Source: Streptomyces radicis
GTDB lineage: Bacteria; Actinomycetota; Actinomycetes; Streptomycetales; Streptomycetaceae
DNA length: 64,000 nucleotides
Assembly: GCF_003626575.1 (NCBI RefSeq)
Contig: NZ_RBDY01000012.1
Location: 1-64,000 of the forward strand
Reading direction: 5' to 3'
Part shown: one piece after another, positions 7,521-14,900 of the stretch
Numbering within the stretch: the stretch's first letter is position 1
How the letters are laid out: each line of letters begins with the position of its first letter
Made by a program: the position numbers and the translations under genes
The notes under the pieces: model-generated
Database searches by the model: none
Told to the model about the DNA's origin: nothing
The model's input: only the letters and a program-made list of their open reading frames with translations

Positions 7521-8576
7521 TCAGGCTGATTCTGCCAGGTAGGTCGCGGCGCGCCGGTCCAGTTCGGCCACGGCTGAGACGCCGCGCCCACGCATGGGCG
7601 AAAGCGCACTTCGCATGTCTGTGGCGATGCGGCGAGTGCGCGCCGAGTGGATCCCCTCCATGGCACCGAGGGCGCGGGACCACGTGACACACGCCTCCTC
7701 GATTGCTCCTCGCCTGGCCTGGACGGCGCCGAGGTAGCCGAGGGTCACGGCGTGGGTGCGGGTAAAGGTACTGGCCTTGCGGGTGCGGACGCTGCGGCGG
7801 AACTCGCGTTGCGCACCCGCCAAGTCGCCGGTAGCGGCCAACGCACGGGCGGTTTCGTGAGCCAAGCTGGCTTCACTGAAAAAGAACACGCGCCCCGGTT
7901 CGTCGTCCCCCGCGTCGGCAGCGGCCAAGTCATCCTCGGCGCGAACGAGCCAGGTGGCAGCAGCTCGCCTCTGGCCCGCGGCAGCCAGCGCGCGGGCGTG
8001 CACAATTCCGAGAAGGGCGCGTTCCCGAGGGGCGGCCGAGGCGTATCGCTGCCCTTCGACAGCGGCCGATGCCAGACGCACCGCCTCTCTCGGATGCCCG
8101 AGGTCTACCGCTTGGTGGGCCATCGCCCGCAGCACGTGGCCAGCCAGGGGCGGATCGTCCGCTTCGGCGGCGAGGCTGACCGCGAGCGTGAAGTAGTGCT
8201 GAGCCACGGCGTGCTCACCGTTGTCGAACGCCATCCAACCCGAGAGATAACTCAACTCGGCGGCAGCCGACACCATCTCCCGGCGCACGCGCGCGTCGGT
8301 GAAGTGCCCCCTCAACATAGGACTGACGTCCGAAACGAGGTACTGCACGACGGCGGTACGGGCGTGGCCGCCGCCGTGACGCTGATCGGCACGCGAGAAC
8401 AGCGACACCATGTCGCGAACGGGGGCAAGGTCACCGGGGCCCACGCGCCGCCTACCAACTGTCGTGCGTTCCTCACCTCGTTCGGCCATGCTCGACCACC
8501 AGGTCTCATCGGGCAGAGCAAGGGCAGCAACCGAGTACGAAGCTGCACGTAGTGCCTGCCTACGCCGCATTTCCAA
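7521..8576 (-). CDS. TPR-containing regulator lacking its HTH domain
   Basis: A 351-residue helical-repeat protein resembling the C-terminal part of actinomycete XRE-TPR regulators (tetratricopeptide units such as LAHETARALAATGDLAGAQ and TLGYLGAVQARRGAIEEAC). The segment MRRRQALRAASYSVAALALP is the usual linker after the DNA-binding domain. A TTG at 8576 preceded by GGAGG at 7 bases would start it, yet frame-matched homology continues upstream without a start (ELGYGYSGEADLGGIDL), followed by a frameshifted piece of the HTH region. It is therefore probably a truncated gene whose product, if made, cannot bind DNA by itself. Confidence 0.65.
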   Translation of the reverse strand: MEMRRRQALRAASYSVAALALPDETWWSSMAERGEERTTVGRRRVGPGDLAPVRDMVSLFSRADQRHGGGHARTAVVQYLVSDVSPMLRGHFTDARVRREMVSAAAELSYLSGWMAFDNGEHAVAQHYFTLAVSLAAEADDPPLAGHVLRAMAHQAVDLGHPREAVRLASAAVEGQRYASAAPRERALLGIVHARALAAAGQRRAAATWLVRAEDDLAAADAGDDEPGRVFFFSEASLAHETARALAATGDLAGAQREFRRSVRTRKASTFTRTHAVTLGYLGAVQARRGAIEEACVTWSRALGAMEGIHSARTRRIATDMRSALSPMRGRGVSAVAELDRRAATYLAESA

Positions 8577-8713
8577 GTCAATGCCTCCGAGATCGGCCTC
8601 ACCAGAGTATCCGTAGCCCAGTTCGCCGGTGTTCTGTCCGCTGCCCCGCCGAGCCCGAGGGCAGCCGGTGTCAGCACGCGGCCGAGAAGCCGAGACAAGG
8701 CCTCAGCGATGGA
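8577..8713 (-). pseudogene. frameshifted N-terminal remnant of the TPR regulator
   Basis: Upstream of the TPR gene the same frame reads NTGELGYGYSGEADLGG. After a shift near 8640 another frame reads IAEALSRLLGRVLTPAALG, the sort of helix that ends the HTH region of these regulators, bounded by a TGA at 8714-8716. No full helix-turn-helix remains. It marks one side of an inferred deletion. Confidence 0.5.
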
Positions 8714-8719
8714 TCACGA

Positions 8720-8830
8720 TCAACCGGCAAGCTCACTCGCCGTGCTCAGCTTCTTCCAGCGCGTCACGCGCCTCGCGTGGGACTCGGAGCGCGAGGACTT
8801 GATCCACACCGCTCCCGTTACATCAACCTC
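8720..8830 (-). pseudogene. truncated DUF397-like remnant
   Basis: Directly after the DUF5753 regulator stop, one frame reads TGAVWIKSSRSES, the typical start of a DUF397 protein (normally W-x-K-S-S-x-S), and DUF397 genes usually follow DUF5753 regulators. Homology stops after about 14 residues; the frame then runs through unrelated HARRVTRWKKLSTASELAG to a stop at 8720. The Cys-Val-Glu core of DUF397 is missing, so the gene is inferred to be cut by a deletion. Confidence 0.5.
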
Positions 8831-9710
8831 ATTCGTGGGTCCTTGCCAGTTCCGTGAGGAGGCTCCTGGAGGCCTCCACGCTCAGTGACATGTTCCACAT
8901 GTCGGTGAACGCCGCGTCGTACCGGGCGATCTCGTTCGGCCGGTCGAGATAGAGGTCGCCCGTGTACCTGTCGGCGTAGACGGTGGGTGGCTCGGTCTCC
9001 TTGCCGTCCCCGTTGAGCGGGAACCGCAGGACGAAGAACGACCCGGAGATCAGGCCCGGGTGGGGCCCTGCGTCCGTGGAGATCACCCGGATCGCCACGT
9101 TGTCCAGCGTGGAGACCTCGGCCAGGTGGCGCAGCTGACCCGCCATCACGGTGCCTGCGCCGACCGGACGGCGCAGCAGTGCCTCGTCCAGCACCACCCG
9201 GAGCCGAGGCGGGGCGGTCACCCGGGTGACCAGGCTCTGCCGCGCCATCCTCAGGCGCACCCGGCGCTCGGTCTCCTCCTCGTCCGCGTCAGGATGAGCC
9301 GCCCGGATGATGATCCGTGCGTACTCCTCCGTCTGGAACAGTGCGGGCACCAAGCGCCCTTGGTAAATGGACATCTGGGAGGCGGCGCCCTCCAGGCTGC
9401 TGAAGACGTCGAACCCCTCCGGGATGATGTCGCCGAAGCTGTGCCACCAGCCCCGGGCCCTCGACTCCTTCGCCAGGCCCACCAGCGCCTTGGTGGTCTC
9501 CTCCGACGCGCCGTAGATCCCGCACATGGTCTGGACGTCATGGCCGCGCGTCGAGGTGAGCCCCGACTCGATCCGCCACATCTTCGCTTCCGACCATTCC
9601 AGTTTCCTCGCGGCCAGTTTGAGGGTGAGCCGCGCGTCGGTGCGCAGCTCCCTGAGGTGCCGCCCGAGTTGGCGCCTCGGAACGGTCGACCCCGGCATCG
9701 CTTCCCCCAT
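8829..9710 (-). CDS. XRE family regulator with DUF5753 domain
   Basis: A 293-residue cytoplasmic regulator. Residues 12-75 hold a helix-turn-helix (LGRHLRELRTDARLTLKLAA, then LEWSEAKMWRIESG), and the rest is a DUF5753 domain containing WWHSFGDIIPEGF, YQGRLVPALFQTEEYAR and IRVISTDAGPHPGL. Such proteins are numerous in Streptomyces, usually paired with a DUF397 partner; some act as developmental toxin-antitoxin-like switches. The ATG at 9710 follows AAGGAG. The expected partner immediately downstream is only a remnant, so this regulator may be an orphan. Confidence 0.92.
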   Translation of the reverse strand: MGEAMPGSTVPRRQLGRHLRELRTDARLTLKLAARKLEWSEAKMWRIESGLTSTRGHDVQTMCGIYGASEETTKALVGLAKESRARGWWHSFGDIIPEGFDVFSSLEGAASQMSIYQGRLVPALFQTEEYARIIIRAAHPDADEEETERRVRLRMARQSLVTRVTAPPRLRVVLDEALLRRPVGAGTVMAGQLRHLAEVSTLDNVAIRVISTDAGPHPGLISGSFFVLRFPLNGDGKETEPPTVYADRYTGDLYLDRPNEIARYDAAFTDMWNMSLSVEASRSLLTELARTHE

Positions 9711-9743
9711 CAAACTCCTTCCCTCATTCCATGTCGTAGGGGT

Positions 9744-9775
9744 GGCCCGGCACCCCGGGCAGTGGGTGCCGGGCC
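9744..9775. terminator. perfect 12-bp stem-loop
   Basis: Arms ggcccggcaccc (9744-9755) and gggtgccgggcc (9764-9775) pair fully around an 8-base loop. It lies 148 bases downstream of the small 90-residue gene and just upstream of the DUF5753 regulator, so it probably ends the leftward small-gene transcript. No clear U-tract follows, as is common in actinomycetes. Confidence 0.6.
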
Positions 9776-9922
9776 GGGTGCCCCCGGGGGCGCACGCAGG
9801 GGACCGGGCGCCGCCGAGGGCGGGCCGCCCGGGCCAGCCACCCGGGCGGATGGGAACCCCTGCCGCCGTCCGGGCCGCACCCGTCCCCAGCGGGACAGCC
9901 GCACAGACGACGACAGGGGGGA

Positions 9923-10195
9923 TCAGGGATGGCCGCGCACGCGGTCGGCCAGATGCGGCGGACGGTCGCGCTCGATCTCATCCGCCCTCGCCATCGCGTA
10001 CAGGCGGCGCACATGATCCAGGCAGGCGAAGGCGTCTGCCGTCGCCAGCCCATCCGGACCGCACGCGGACACCGGCCCCACCCAGACCACCATCTGAACG
10101 CGCTCGGGATCGCACCCCAGCCAGCACCGGCCCATCACCAACTGGTCGGTACCACGGCCCGGATCGGGCGCGGTGAGGCTAACCGTCTCGATCAC
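9923..10195 (-). CDS. small hypothetical protein, 90 residues
   Basis: An unrecognised protein whose GTG start (10195) overlaps the stop of the upstream 61-residue gene as GTGA, so the two are translationally coupled. It contains MGRCWLGCDPERVQMVVWVG and DHVRRLYAMARADEIERDRP; the first half has beta-strand character and the second is a charged helix. No domain was recognised. The coupling and the RBS of the upstream gene make a real gene likely. It sits between two XRE regulators, a common address for small unknown genes in streptomycetes. Confidence 0.6.
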   Translation of the reverse strand: MIETVSLTAPDPGRGTDQLVMGRCWLGCDPERVQMVVWVGPVSACGPDGLATADAFACLDHVRRLYAMARADEIERDRPPHLADRVRGHP

Positions 10196-10377
10196 CGCCC
10201 ACCGCCAGCGCACACATGCCCGGCGAGCGACGGGACCAAGTCCCGGCAGCAGAGGCACTGCTCAAGCGCCGTCGCGGGCGGGCACTCCCGCCCCACGATC
10301 ACCGTGACCGGCTCGTTATCGGACAACGGCGGCGGCGCGGGAGGCAGATGCTCGGGCGCCTTGCTGCGCGTCTTCAT
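10192..10377 (-). CDS. small Cys-rich hypothetical protein, 61 residues
   Basis: An ATG at 10377 preceded by AAGGAG at 6 bases begins MKTRSKAPEHLPPAPPPLS, a proline-rich leader, followed by PVTVIVGRECPP and EQCLCCRDLVPSLAGHVC. Five cysteines in about 22 residues suggest a small metal site, but the spacing matches no family known to me. It is coupled to the downstream 90-residue gene. A palindrome at 10477-10497 lies 100 bases upstream. Confidence 0.62.
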   Translation of the reverse strand: MKTRSKAPEHLPPAPPPLSDNEPVTVIVGRECPPATALEQCLCCRDLVPSLAGHVCAGGGR

Positions 10378-10476
10378 GGGGTACTCCTTGGGGGAGGAAG
10401 TACCCAGAAACTACGGGGGGTGACGGCCCATCAACAGGCACGCTGCGTGGCCGCCCGGCTACACCGCACGCCCAGT

Positions 10477-10497
10477 AGGTACACGTTCCGTGTACCT
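10477..10497. promoter_or_regulatory. perfect palindrome AGGTACACG-ttc-CGTGTACCT
   Basis: Nine-base arms at 10477-10485 and 10489-10497 surround three bases. It begins at the last base of the XRE-TPR regulator stop codon and lies upstream of the two small genes on the same strand. It could terminate the regulator transcript or be an operator for the small-gene promoter; the lower GC and short spacer favour an operator. Confidence 0.5.
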
Positions 10498-11723
10498 CAC
10501 TGCACGCTCAGGAACTCCCCCAGCTCACGCTGCTCACCGTTCAGCGGCGCGCGCCGCCGCTTCCGCGCAGCGCGATACACATCCCGCGCCAGCGACTGGT
10601 GCCGCAGCCACTCCGGCGTGGACGCGCGCAGGCGACCCAGCACGTGGAACGCCCGGTCCGTACTGCGCCCCCTGGCCTCCGCCAAGGAGACATCAAGCAT
10701 GTGCCTGTGTCGGTTGTCCGAGGTGAGCGGGATGTCCTTCGGGAGCCGCTCGGACAGCGCGAGCACACGGTCGTAACGGCGCGCGATCATGTGGTTCTCA
10801 ATCCCCATCAACGCCACGCTGCTCCAGTCGAACCGGCCGTAGCTGTGCCAGTCGATGGCCGTGGCGCTACCGAGGGCGGTCGCGGCGGCGCGCGACAGCC
10901 TCAGCAGGTCACGCGCCTCGCTGTCCTTGTTGTTCCGGGCGGCAGACGTGGAAGCGCGCAGCAGCAGGCGCCCCCACAGCCCCAATTCGGCGCGCGTCGC
11001 GCGCGACAGGCGGGGCTCGATGGCGTCCGCCGTCGCGATCGACAGGCGCTCGGCCTCGTCGAACCGGGACTGCCGTAGCAGCGTCCAGCCCTGGAGATAG
11101 ACCCCGGCCGCCGCCATCAACTGGTCCTCGGCGGCGAGCGCGTCGCGCACGGCGGCGGCGAGCGCGGTGTGCCCGAGGTCGTAGGCCCGCACCTGCGTCA
11201 GGTATTTCCCGGCCTCCAGCAGCGCAGTGGCACGGACGGCGAGCGCGGCGCGGTGCGCGGGACCGGAGTCGAACCAGCGCACGGCCTGCTGCGCGGCAGC
11301 GACGGCCCCCGGGAGCGCGGCCCCCAACGCACGGTAGTCGTCCCGCTGGTACAGCTGGGCGATCGTCCGGAGCGTTTCGCGCAGCGGCTCCAGCTGCACC
11401 TCTTCGCCGATGTCGCCGAGCTCCGGGAGGCCGGTGATGCCGACGGGCGGTGAGATGACCTGCCGAAGCGGCATCAGCGCGATCGTTCGATCGCCCGCGT
11501 GCACGTCGGCGCCGACGTGCAGCGGCTCGAACAGGAACGATGTCTGAACTCCGAGGGCGCGGGCGACGGCGTGGTAGGTGTCCACCCGGCATGTGCCGCC
11601 GCGCTCGATCTTCTTGATCACACCGACGCTGACCTCGGCGCGCTCGGCAAGCTGCTCCTGGGTGAGTCCCAGATCGTCGCGTGCCCGTCGCACCCGCCGC
11701 CCGGTTACGTTATCGTCGTCCAT
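10497..11723 (-). CDS. XRE family regulator with C-terminal TPR-like repeats
   Basis: A 408-residue protein. Residues 6-65 form a helix-turn-helix (VRRARDDLGLTQEQLAERA, VSVGVIKKIERG, YHAVARALGV), and the remainder is helical repeat sequence (ALAVRATALLEAGKYLTQ, LMAAAGVYLQGWTLLRQSRF, VLALSERLPKDIPLT), as in actinomycete regulators that sense peptides or partners through a TPR domain. It starts with ATG at 11723; no strong ribosome site is seen. The two small genes downstream may be its targets or partners. Similar architecture to, but intact unlike, the gene at 7521-8576. Confidence 0.88.
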   Translation of the reverse strand: MDDDNVTGRRVRRARDDLGLTQEQLAERAEVSVGVIKKIERGGTCRVDTYHAVARALGVQTSFLFEPLHVGADVHAGDRTIALMPLRQVISPPVGITGLPELGDIGEEVQLEPLRETLRTIAQLYQRDDYRALGAALPGAVAAAQQAVRWFDSGPAHRAALAVRATALLEAGKYLTQVRAYDLGHTALAAAVRDALAAEDQLMAAAGVYLQGWTLLRQSRFDEAERLSIATADAIEPRLSRATRAELGLWGRLLLRASTSAARNNKDSEARDLLRLSRAAATALGSATAIDWHSYGRFDWSSVALMGIENHMIARRYDRVLALSERLPKDIPLTSDNRHRHMLDVSLAEARGRSTDRAFHVLGRLRASTPEWLRHQSLARDVYRAARKRRRAPLNGEQRELGEFLSVQ

Positions 11724-11964
11724 GACAGAACCCCGTCCCGTGCTGCTTGCTCGTCACTTGCCAGCATAGGGCGGGGATTTGCTGTGTGCGCAGAGACCGA
11801 GGGCACTCACCCCCAGGCATGTCGAAGCGCCCCCGCCCGCGGCCCGAAGCCCGAGTTCTAGTGATCGTCGCAACACCCGAGATCCGGGAGACGCGATGGC
11901 CTATGAGATCCGCCAGGACCGCTCACCGCAGGGACGCGAGAAGGCAGGCGGGCGGGCGGTGGGG

Positions 11965-12396
11965 TCAGCGGATGCGGGCGCCGTACACGTGGTCCACCGT
12001 CATCGTCATCAGGACCCGGCGGTCGGACACCATGACCGAGCGATATTCATCCCAGTCCGGGTGCTCGCCCGCGGCGCGGCGGTAGTAGTCCACCAGGGCC
12101 TCGACCTCGGGGCCCGCGGGGTCGGTGCCCGGTCCCGTCAAGGTCGCGACGCCCTCGGCCGTGGCCCAGGACCAGCCGTCGGCGCTGGTCACCTCCAGGG
12201 TGGCGCGGGGGTCCCTGCGCAGGTTCGCGGTCTTGGCGCGGCCCTCGGTCATCGAGACGAGGATGACCTCAGCGGCGCGGTCGTAGAAGGGCTGGACGGG
12301 CGAGAGTTGGGGGCGCCCGTCGGACTTGATCGTCGCGAGCACGCCGAGCCTGCTCTCGGCGAGCAGCGCACGCGGGTCGAATGCGGTGGCGGTCAT
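11965..12396 (-). CDS. PPOX-class F420- or FMN-dependent oxidoreductase
   Basis: A 143-residue split-barrel protein of the pyridoxamine-phosphate-oxidase-like family. It has the family pattern LLAESRLGVLATIKSDGRPQLSPVQPFY, then ILVSMTEGRAKTANLRRDPRATL and DGWSWATAEGVATL, ending DEYRSVMVSDRRVLMTMTVDHVYG. Actinomycete members of this size commonly bind F420 or heme-degradation products. The ATG at 12396 gives the family length; a GTG at 12417 is possible and neither has a good ribosome site. Confidence 0.85.
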   Translation of the reverse strand: MTATAFDPRALLAESRLGVLATIKSDGRPQLSPVQPFYDRAAEVILVSMTEGRAKTANLRRDPRATLEVTSADGWSWATAEGVATLTGPGTDPAGPEVEALVDYYRRAAGEHPDWDEYRSVMVSDRRVLMTMTVDHVYGARIR

Positions 12397-12445
12397 GGGG
12401 GCATCATCGCCCCTCACATCGGTGAGAAGGTCAAGGGGCGCGCGG

Positions 12446-13231
12446 CTACGGGGTCGGGGGGAGGGCGCCGGCGGCGCGGATCGTGCGGGGGGAGGCGCCG
12501 AGCTCGCGGCGGCAGATCTTGTTGAACGACTGTAGGTCGCCGATCCCGACCGACGCCGCGACCGAGCGGATCGGGAGGGTGGTGGCGCGCAGCAGGTGGC
12601 CCGCGCGCTCCATCCTGCGGCGCCTGATGTGGGCCACCACCGTGTCGCCCGTCTCGGCGCGGAAGAGGCGCGTGAGGTGGTTGTGCGAGACGCCCGCCGC
12701 GCGGGCCACGACCGGCACGGTCAACGGCTCGGCCAGGCGCGACTCGATGTGCGCCATCGCGGCGGCCACGGCCCGGTGCCCGCCGCCCTCCGCGTCGGGC
12801 GCGGGGAGGTGGGCGACGCGCCACAGCGCCGACCAGATCTCCGCCGTGGTGCGCGCCGGGGCCTGCGGGGCGGCGGCGATCGCCTGGAGCAGCTGCGCCG
12901 AGAGCGTCGCGGCGTGCGCGCCCGCGTCCTGGACCGCGGGGACCTGCCGCGGCTCGCCGGTGAGCGGCAGCCGCAGGTGCGCGTACAGGTGCTCCGAACG
13001 CCCCCGGTACTGGTAGCGCACCAGCGTGCCGGGCGGCACGAGACTCACATGGCCGGGGCGGATCGTGTACGGGGTGTCGCCGACGATCAGGCGCGCGGTG
13101 TAGCGGTAGAGGTGCAGCTGCCACAGGTCGGGCAGGCGGAACGTGTCGTGCGCGCTCGCGGTGCCGTGCACGCCGACGCCGATGCCGACCACGCGGGGCG
13201 GCTCGTCGAGCCGGACCTCGAACCACTGCAT
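12446..13231 (-). CDS. AraC family transcriptional regulator
   Basis: A 261-residue regulator. The N-terminal half is a cupin-like sensor (IRPGHVSLVPPGTLVRYQYRG) and the C-terminal 100 residues carry the double helix-turn-helix (LTVPVVARAAGVSHNHLTRLF and LPIRSVAASVGIGDLQSFNK, with the P-x-x-x-R end). The ATG at 13231 faces the phytanoyl-CoA dioxygenase-like gene at 13336 across 104 bases, an arrangement in which AraC proteins usually control the divergent gene, often in response to its substrate. Confidence 0.9.
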   Translation of the reverse strand: MQWFEVRLDEPPRVVGIGVGVHGTASAHDTFRLPDLWQLHLYRYTARLIVGDTPYTIRPGHVSLVPPGTLVRYQYRGRSEHLYAHLRLPLTGEPRQVPAVQDAGAHAATLSAQLLQAIAAAPQAPARTTAEIWSALWRVAHLPAPDAEGGGHRAVAAAMAHIESRLAEPLTVPVVARAAGVSHNHLTRLFRAETGDTVVAHIRRRRMERAGHLLRATTLPIRSVAASVGIGDLQSFNKICRRELGASPRTIRAAGALPPTP

Positions 13232-13335
13232 GGTGAGAATCTACCAGCGGTGGTGAACGCTACCCATGGTCCGGCGGGTGGGATGCCCCTAGCGTTGGGG
13301 ATAGTCAACCACCGACGACCGGAGAGTGGACCCCC

Positions 13336-14145
13336 ATGACCGCACACCTGCTGACCTCGGCGCAGATGGCGCGCTTCGTGGCGCACGGCTTTCTGCGCCT
13401 CGACGCCGTGGTGCCCGACGACCTCAACGAACGGGCGGTGGACGTGCTCACCGCCGGGATCCCCGCCGTCCCCTACGGCACGCCGGTGGCGGAGGCGTTC
13501 CCCGAGGGGTCGCTGCCGCGCCGCCTGGTCGCGGTCCCCGAGGTGGCCGGGGCGCTGCACAGCCTCGTGGGCCCAGAGCCGCGCATCGACCACCACGCCG
13601 TTCATGTCCGCGAGCCGGGCCAGGGCAGCGCGCAGCCGCTGCACGGCGACGCGATCATCGACGTGCGCCCCGACGCGTTCGACGTCCAACTCATGTACTA
13701 CCCACGGGAGGTGACCCTGGCGGCGGGCGGAACGCTCATCGTGCCGGGCAGCCATCTGCGGCGGACCAACGAGAGCGACACCGGCCGGTACCAGAACATC
13801 AGGGGCCAGCACCGGCTGACGTGCCCCGCGGGGACCGTGGTGATCCTGCACCACGGGCTGTGGCACGGCGGGCGGCGGAACGACGGCGGCGAGCGCCGCT
13901 ACATGTTCAAGATCCGGTTCAACCCGACCGTGCGGCAGCGGCTGCTGTGGGACACCCGTGACCTGGCCGATCCCGCGGTGGCCGAGGAGCTGCGCACGCA
14001 GTTCCCGTGGTACGAGCAGGCGACGGGGCGGCTCGAGCTGCACAACAGGGTCAGGCTGTGGCGGGCGCTGACCGGGGACGACACGTTCGATCTGGACCAC
14101 TGGGTGACGCGGGTGACCAACCGGCCGACCCGCGCCGCCGCCTGA
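13336..14145 (+). CDS. phytanoyl-CoA dioxygenase (PhyH) family protein
   Basis: A 269-residue Fe(II)/2-oxoglutarate-dependent oxygenase. The metal site is visible as His and Asp in QPLHGDAIID and a distal His in VVILHHGLWHGGRRN, followed by the Arg of RRYMFKIRF, which would bind the oxoglutarate carboxylate. GGTLIVPGSHLRR is the usual PhyH loop. GGAGAG precedes the ATG. It is probably induced by the divergent AraC regulator and co-transcribed with the 98-residue gene at 14178. The hydroxylated substrate is unknown; members act on lipids, secondary metabolites and ectoine. Confidence 0.85.
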   Translation: MTAHLLTSAQMARFVAHGFLRLDAVVPDDLNERAVDVLTAGIPAVPYGTPVAEAFPEGSLPRRLVAVPEVAGALHSLVGPEPRIDHHAVHVREPGQGSAQPLHGDAIIDVRPDAFDVQLMYYPREVTLAAGGTLIVPGSHLRRTNESDTGRYQNIRGQHRLTCPAGTVVILHHGLWHGGRRNDGGERRYMFKIRFNPTVRQRLLWDTRDLADPAVAEELRTQFPWYEQATGRLELHNRVRLWRALTGDDTFDLDHWVTRVTNRPTRAAA

Positions 14146-14177
14146 GGCCGCACACCATCGTTGAAAGGGGATCGTTC

Positions 14178-14474
14178 ATGAGTGGCACGGAGCTGCGCCA
14201 ACGGGTGCTCGTGCTCTATCTGTCGACGTCGGCGCTCGACAGCCCGACCGTGGGCTGGGCGAACTACGACGGCACGGGCGCCACGTCGCCGACCACGGGG
14301 GACGGGGACGAGCCGCCCTACCCCGACGGGGTCGCGGCGCTGCGGGACGGGTGGCGGCTGATCCAGGCCGCGCAGCTGATCCCGCCGTATCCGGGGCACG
14401 AGTACGACGTCTCGTTCCTCAAGCATGAATTCCTGTTCGAGAAGCTGGTCGAGGCGCCGGGCCGGGCGGCGTGA
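14178..14474 (+). CDS. hypothetical protein, 98 residues
   Basis: A small soluble protein starting at an ATG preceded by AAGGGGA, 32 bases downstream of the dioxygenase stop. Features are an N-terminal LRQRVLVLYLSTSALDSPTVGWANYDG, a middle DGDEPPYPDGVAALRDGWRL and a C-terminal VSFLKHEFLFEKLVE. No family was recognised. Its position suggests it works with, or is regulated with, the PhyH-like oxygenase; it could be an accessory subunit. A short stem-loop (14499-14517) follows. Confidence 0.65.
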   Translation: MSGTELRQRVLVLYLSTSALDSPTVGWANYDGTGATSPTTGDGDEPPYPDGVAALRDGWRLIQAAQLIPPYPGHEYDVSFLKHEFLFEKLVEAPGRAA

Positions 14475-14498
14475 GAATCGGCGGCCTGAGCGGCGGCG

Positions 14499-14517
14499 AC
14501 GCCGTGAGCAGCGGCGT
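14499..14517. terminator. short stem-loop after the PhyH operon
   Basis: Arms acgccg and cggcgt pair around a 7-base loop 25 bases after the 98-residue gene. It is only a six-base stem and is a weak terminator candidate. Confidence 0.3.
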
Positions 14518-14549
14518 TTGACGCGCGGGGGCATGGGAACCCGGGGGCG

Positions 14550-14789
14550 ATGACCCATCCACCCCCCGAACCCGTGCCCCCTGAGCCGACGCCCCCGCCG
14601 GGCCCAGGGCCCGAGCCGGGGCCGCTGCCAGGACCCGTGCCAGGGCCCCCTCCGGCGCCGCCGCCTGGGCCCCCGCCCGAGCCGATGCCGCCGCCCGAGC
14701 CCGACCCGGTGCCGCCGACGCCTCCTGGGCCCGACCACCCGGAGCCCAAGCCGCAGCCGCCTCCCCCGCCGGTGCCGCCCCCGACGTGA
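14550..14789 (+). CDS. proline-rich small protein, 79 residues
   Basis: An ATG at 14550 opens a reading frame that is over half proline, built of P-P-x-P and PEP-like units (MTHPPPEPVPPEPTPPP..., ending PPPPVPPPT). There is no ribosome site of note (gggggcg precedes it). The opposite strand reads as glycine repeats, so low complexity may be generating both. A 10-bp stem begins two bases after the stop codon, which favours transcription of this strand. If translated it would be an extended polyproline peptide. Confidence 0.35.
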   Translation: MTHPPPEPVPPEPTPPPGPGPEPGPLPGPVPGPPPAPPPGPPPEPMPPPEPDPVPPTPPGPDHPEPKPQPPPPPVPPPT

Positions 14790-14790
14790 G

Positions 14791-14854
14791 GGCCGACCCG
14801 GGGCCGTGACCTGGTCGAGTCGCGGGGCCCGCTGACGAGGGGGGCGGGTCGGCC
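14791..14854. terminator. bidirectional terminator candidate
   Basis: Ten-base arms ggccgacccg (14791-14800) and cgggtcggcc (14845-14854) enclose a 44-base GC-rich loop. It lies between the rightward proline-rich ORF and the leftward SGNH hydrolase gene, where transcripts converge. Confidence 0.45.
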
Positions 14855-14900
14855 GAGGCGGCCCGGAGCGGCAGGACCGACGCGAGCGGCGCGCGAACGC

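Noticed and set aside
9711..9922. Small genes in the gap between the DUF5753 regulator and the 90-residue gene
   Set aside because: Only Gly/Pro/Arg shadow frames and the 9744-9775 hairpin are seen.
11896..12000. Frame starting MAYEIRQDRSPQGREK with GGGAGA upstream
   Set aside because: The start looks plausible, but after about 20 residues it runs antisense through the PPOX gene with shadow composition. At most a truncated relic; not supported as a gene.
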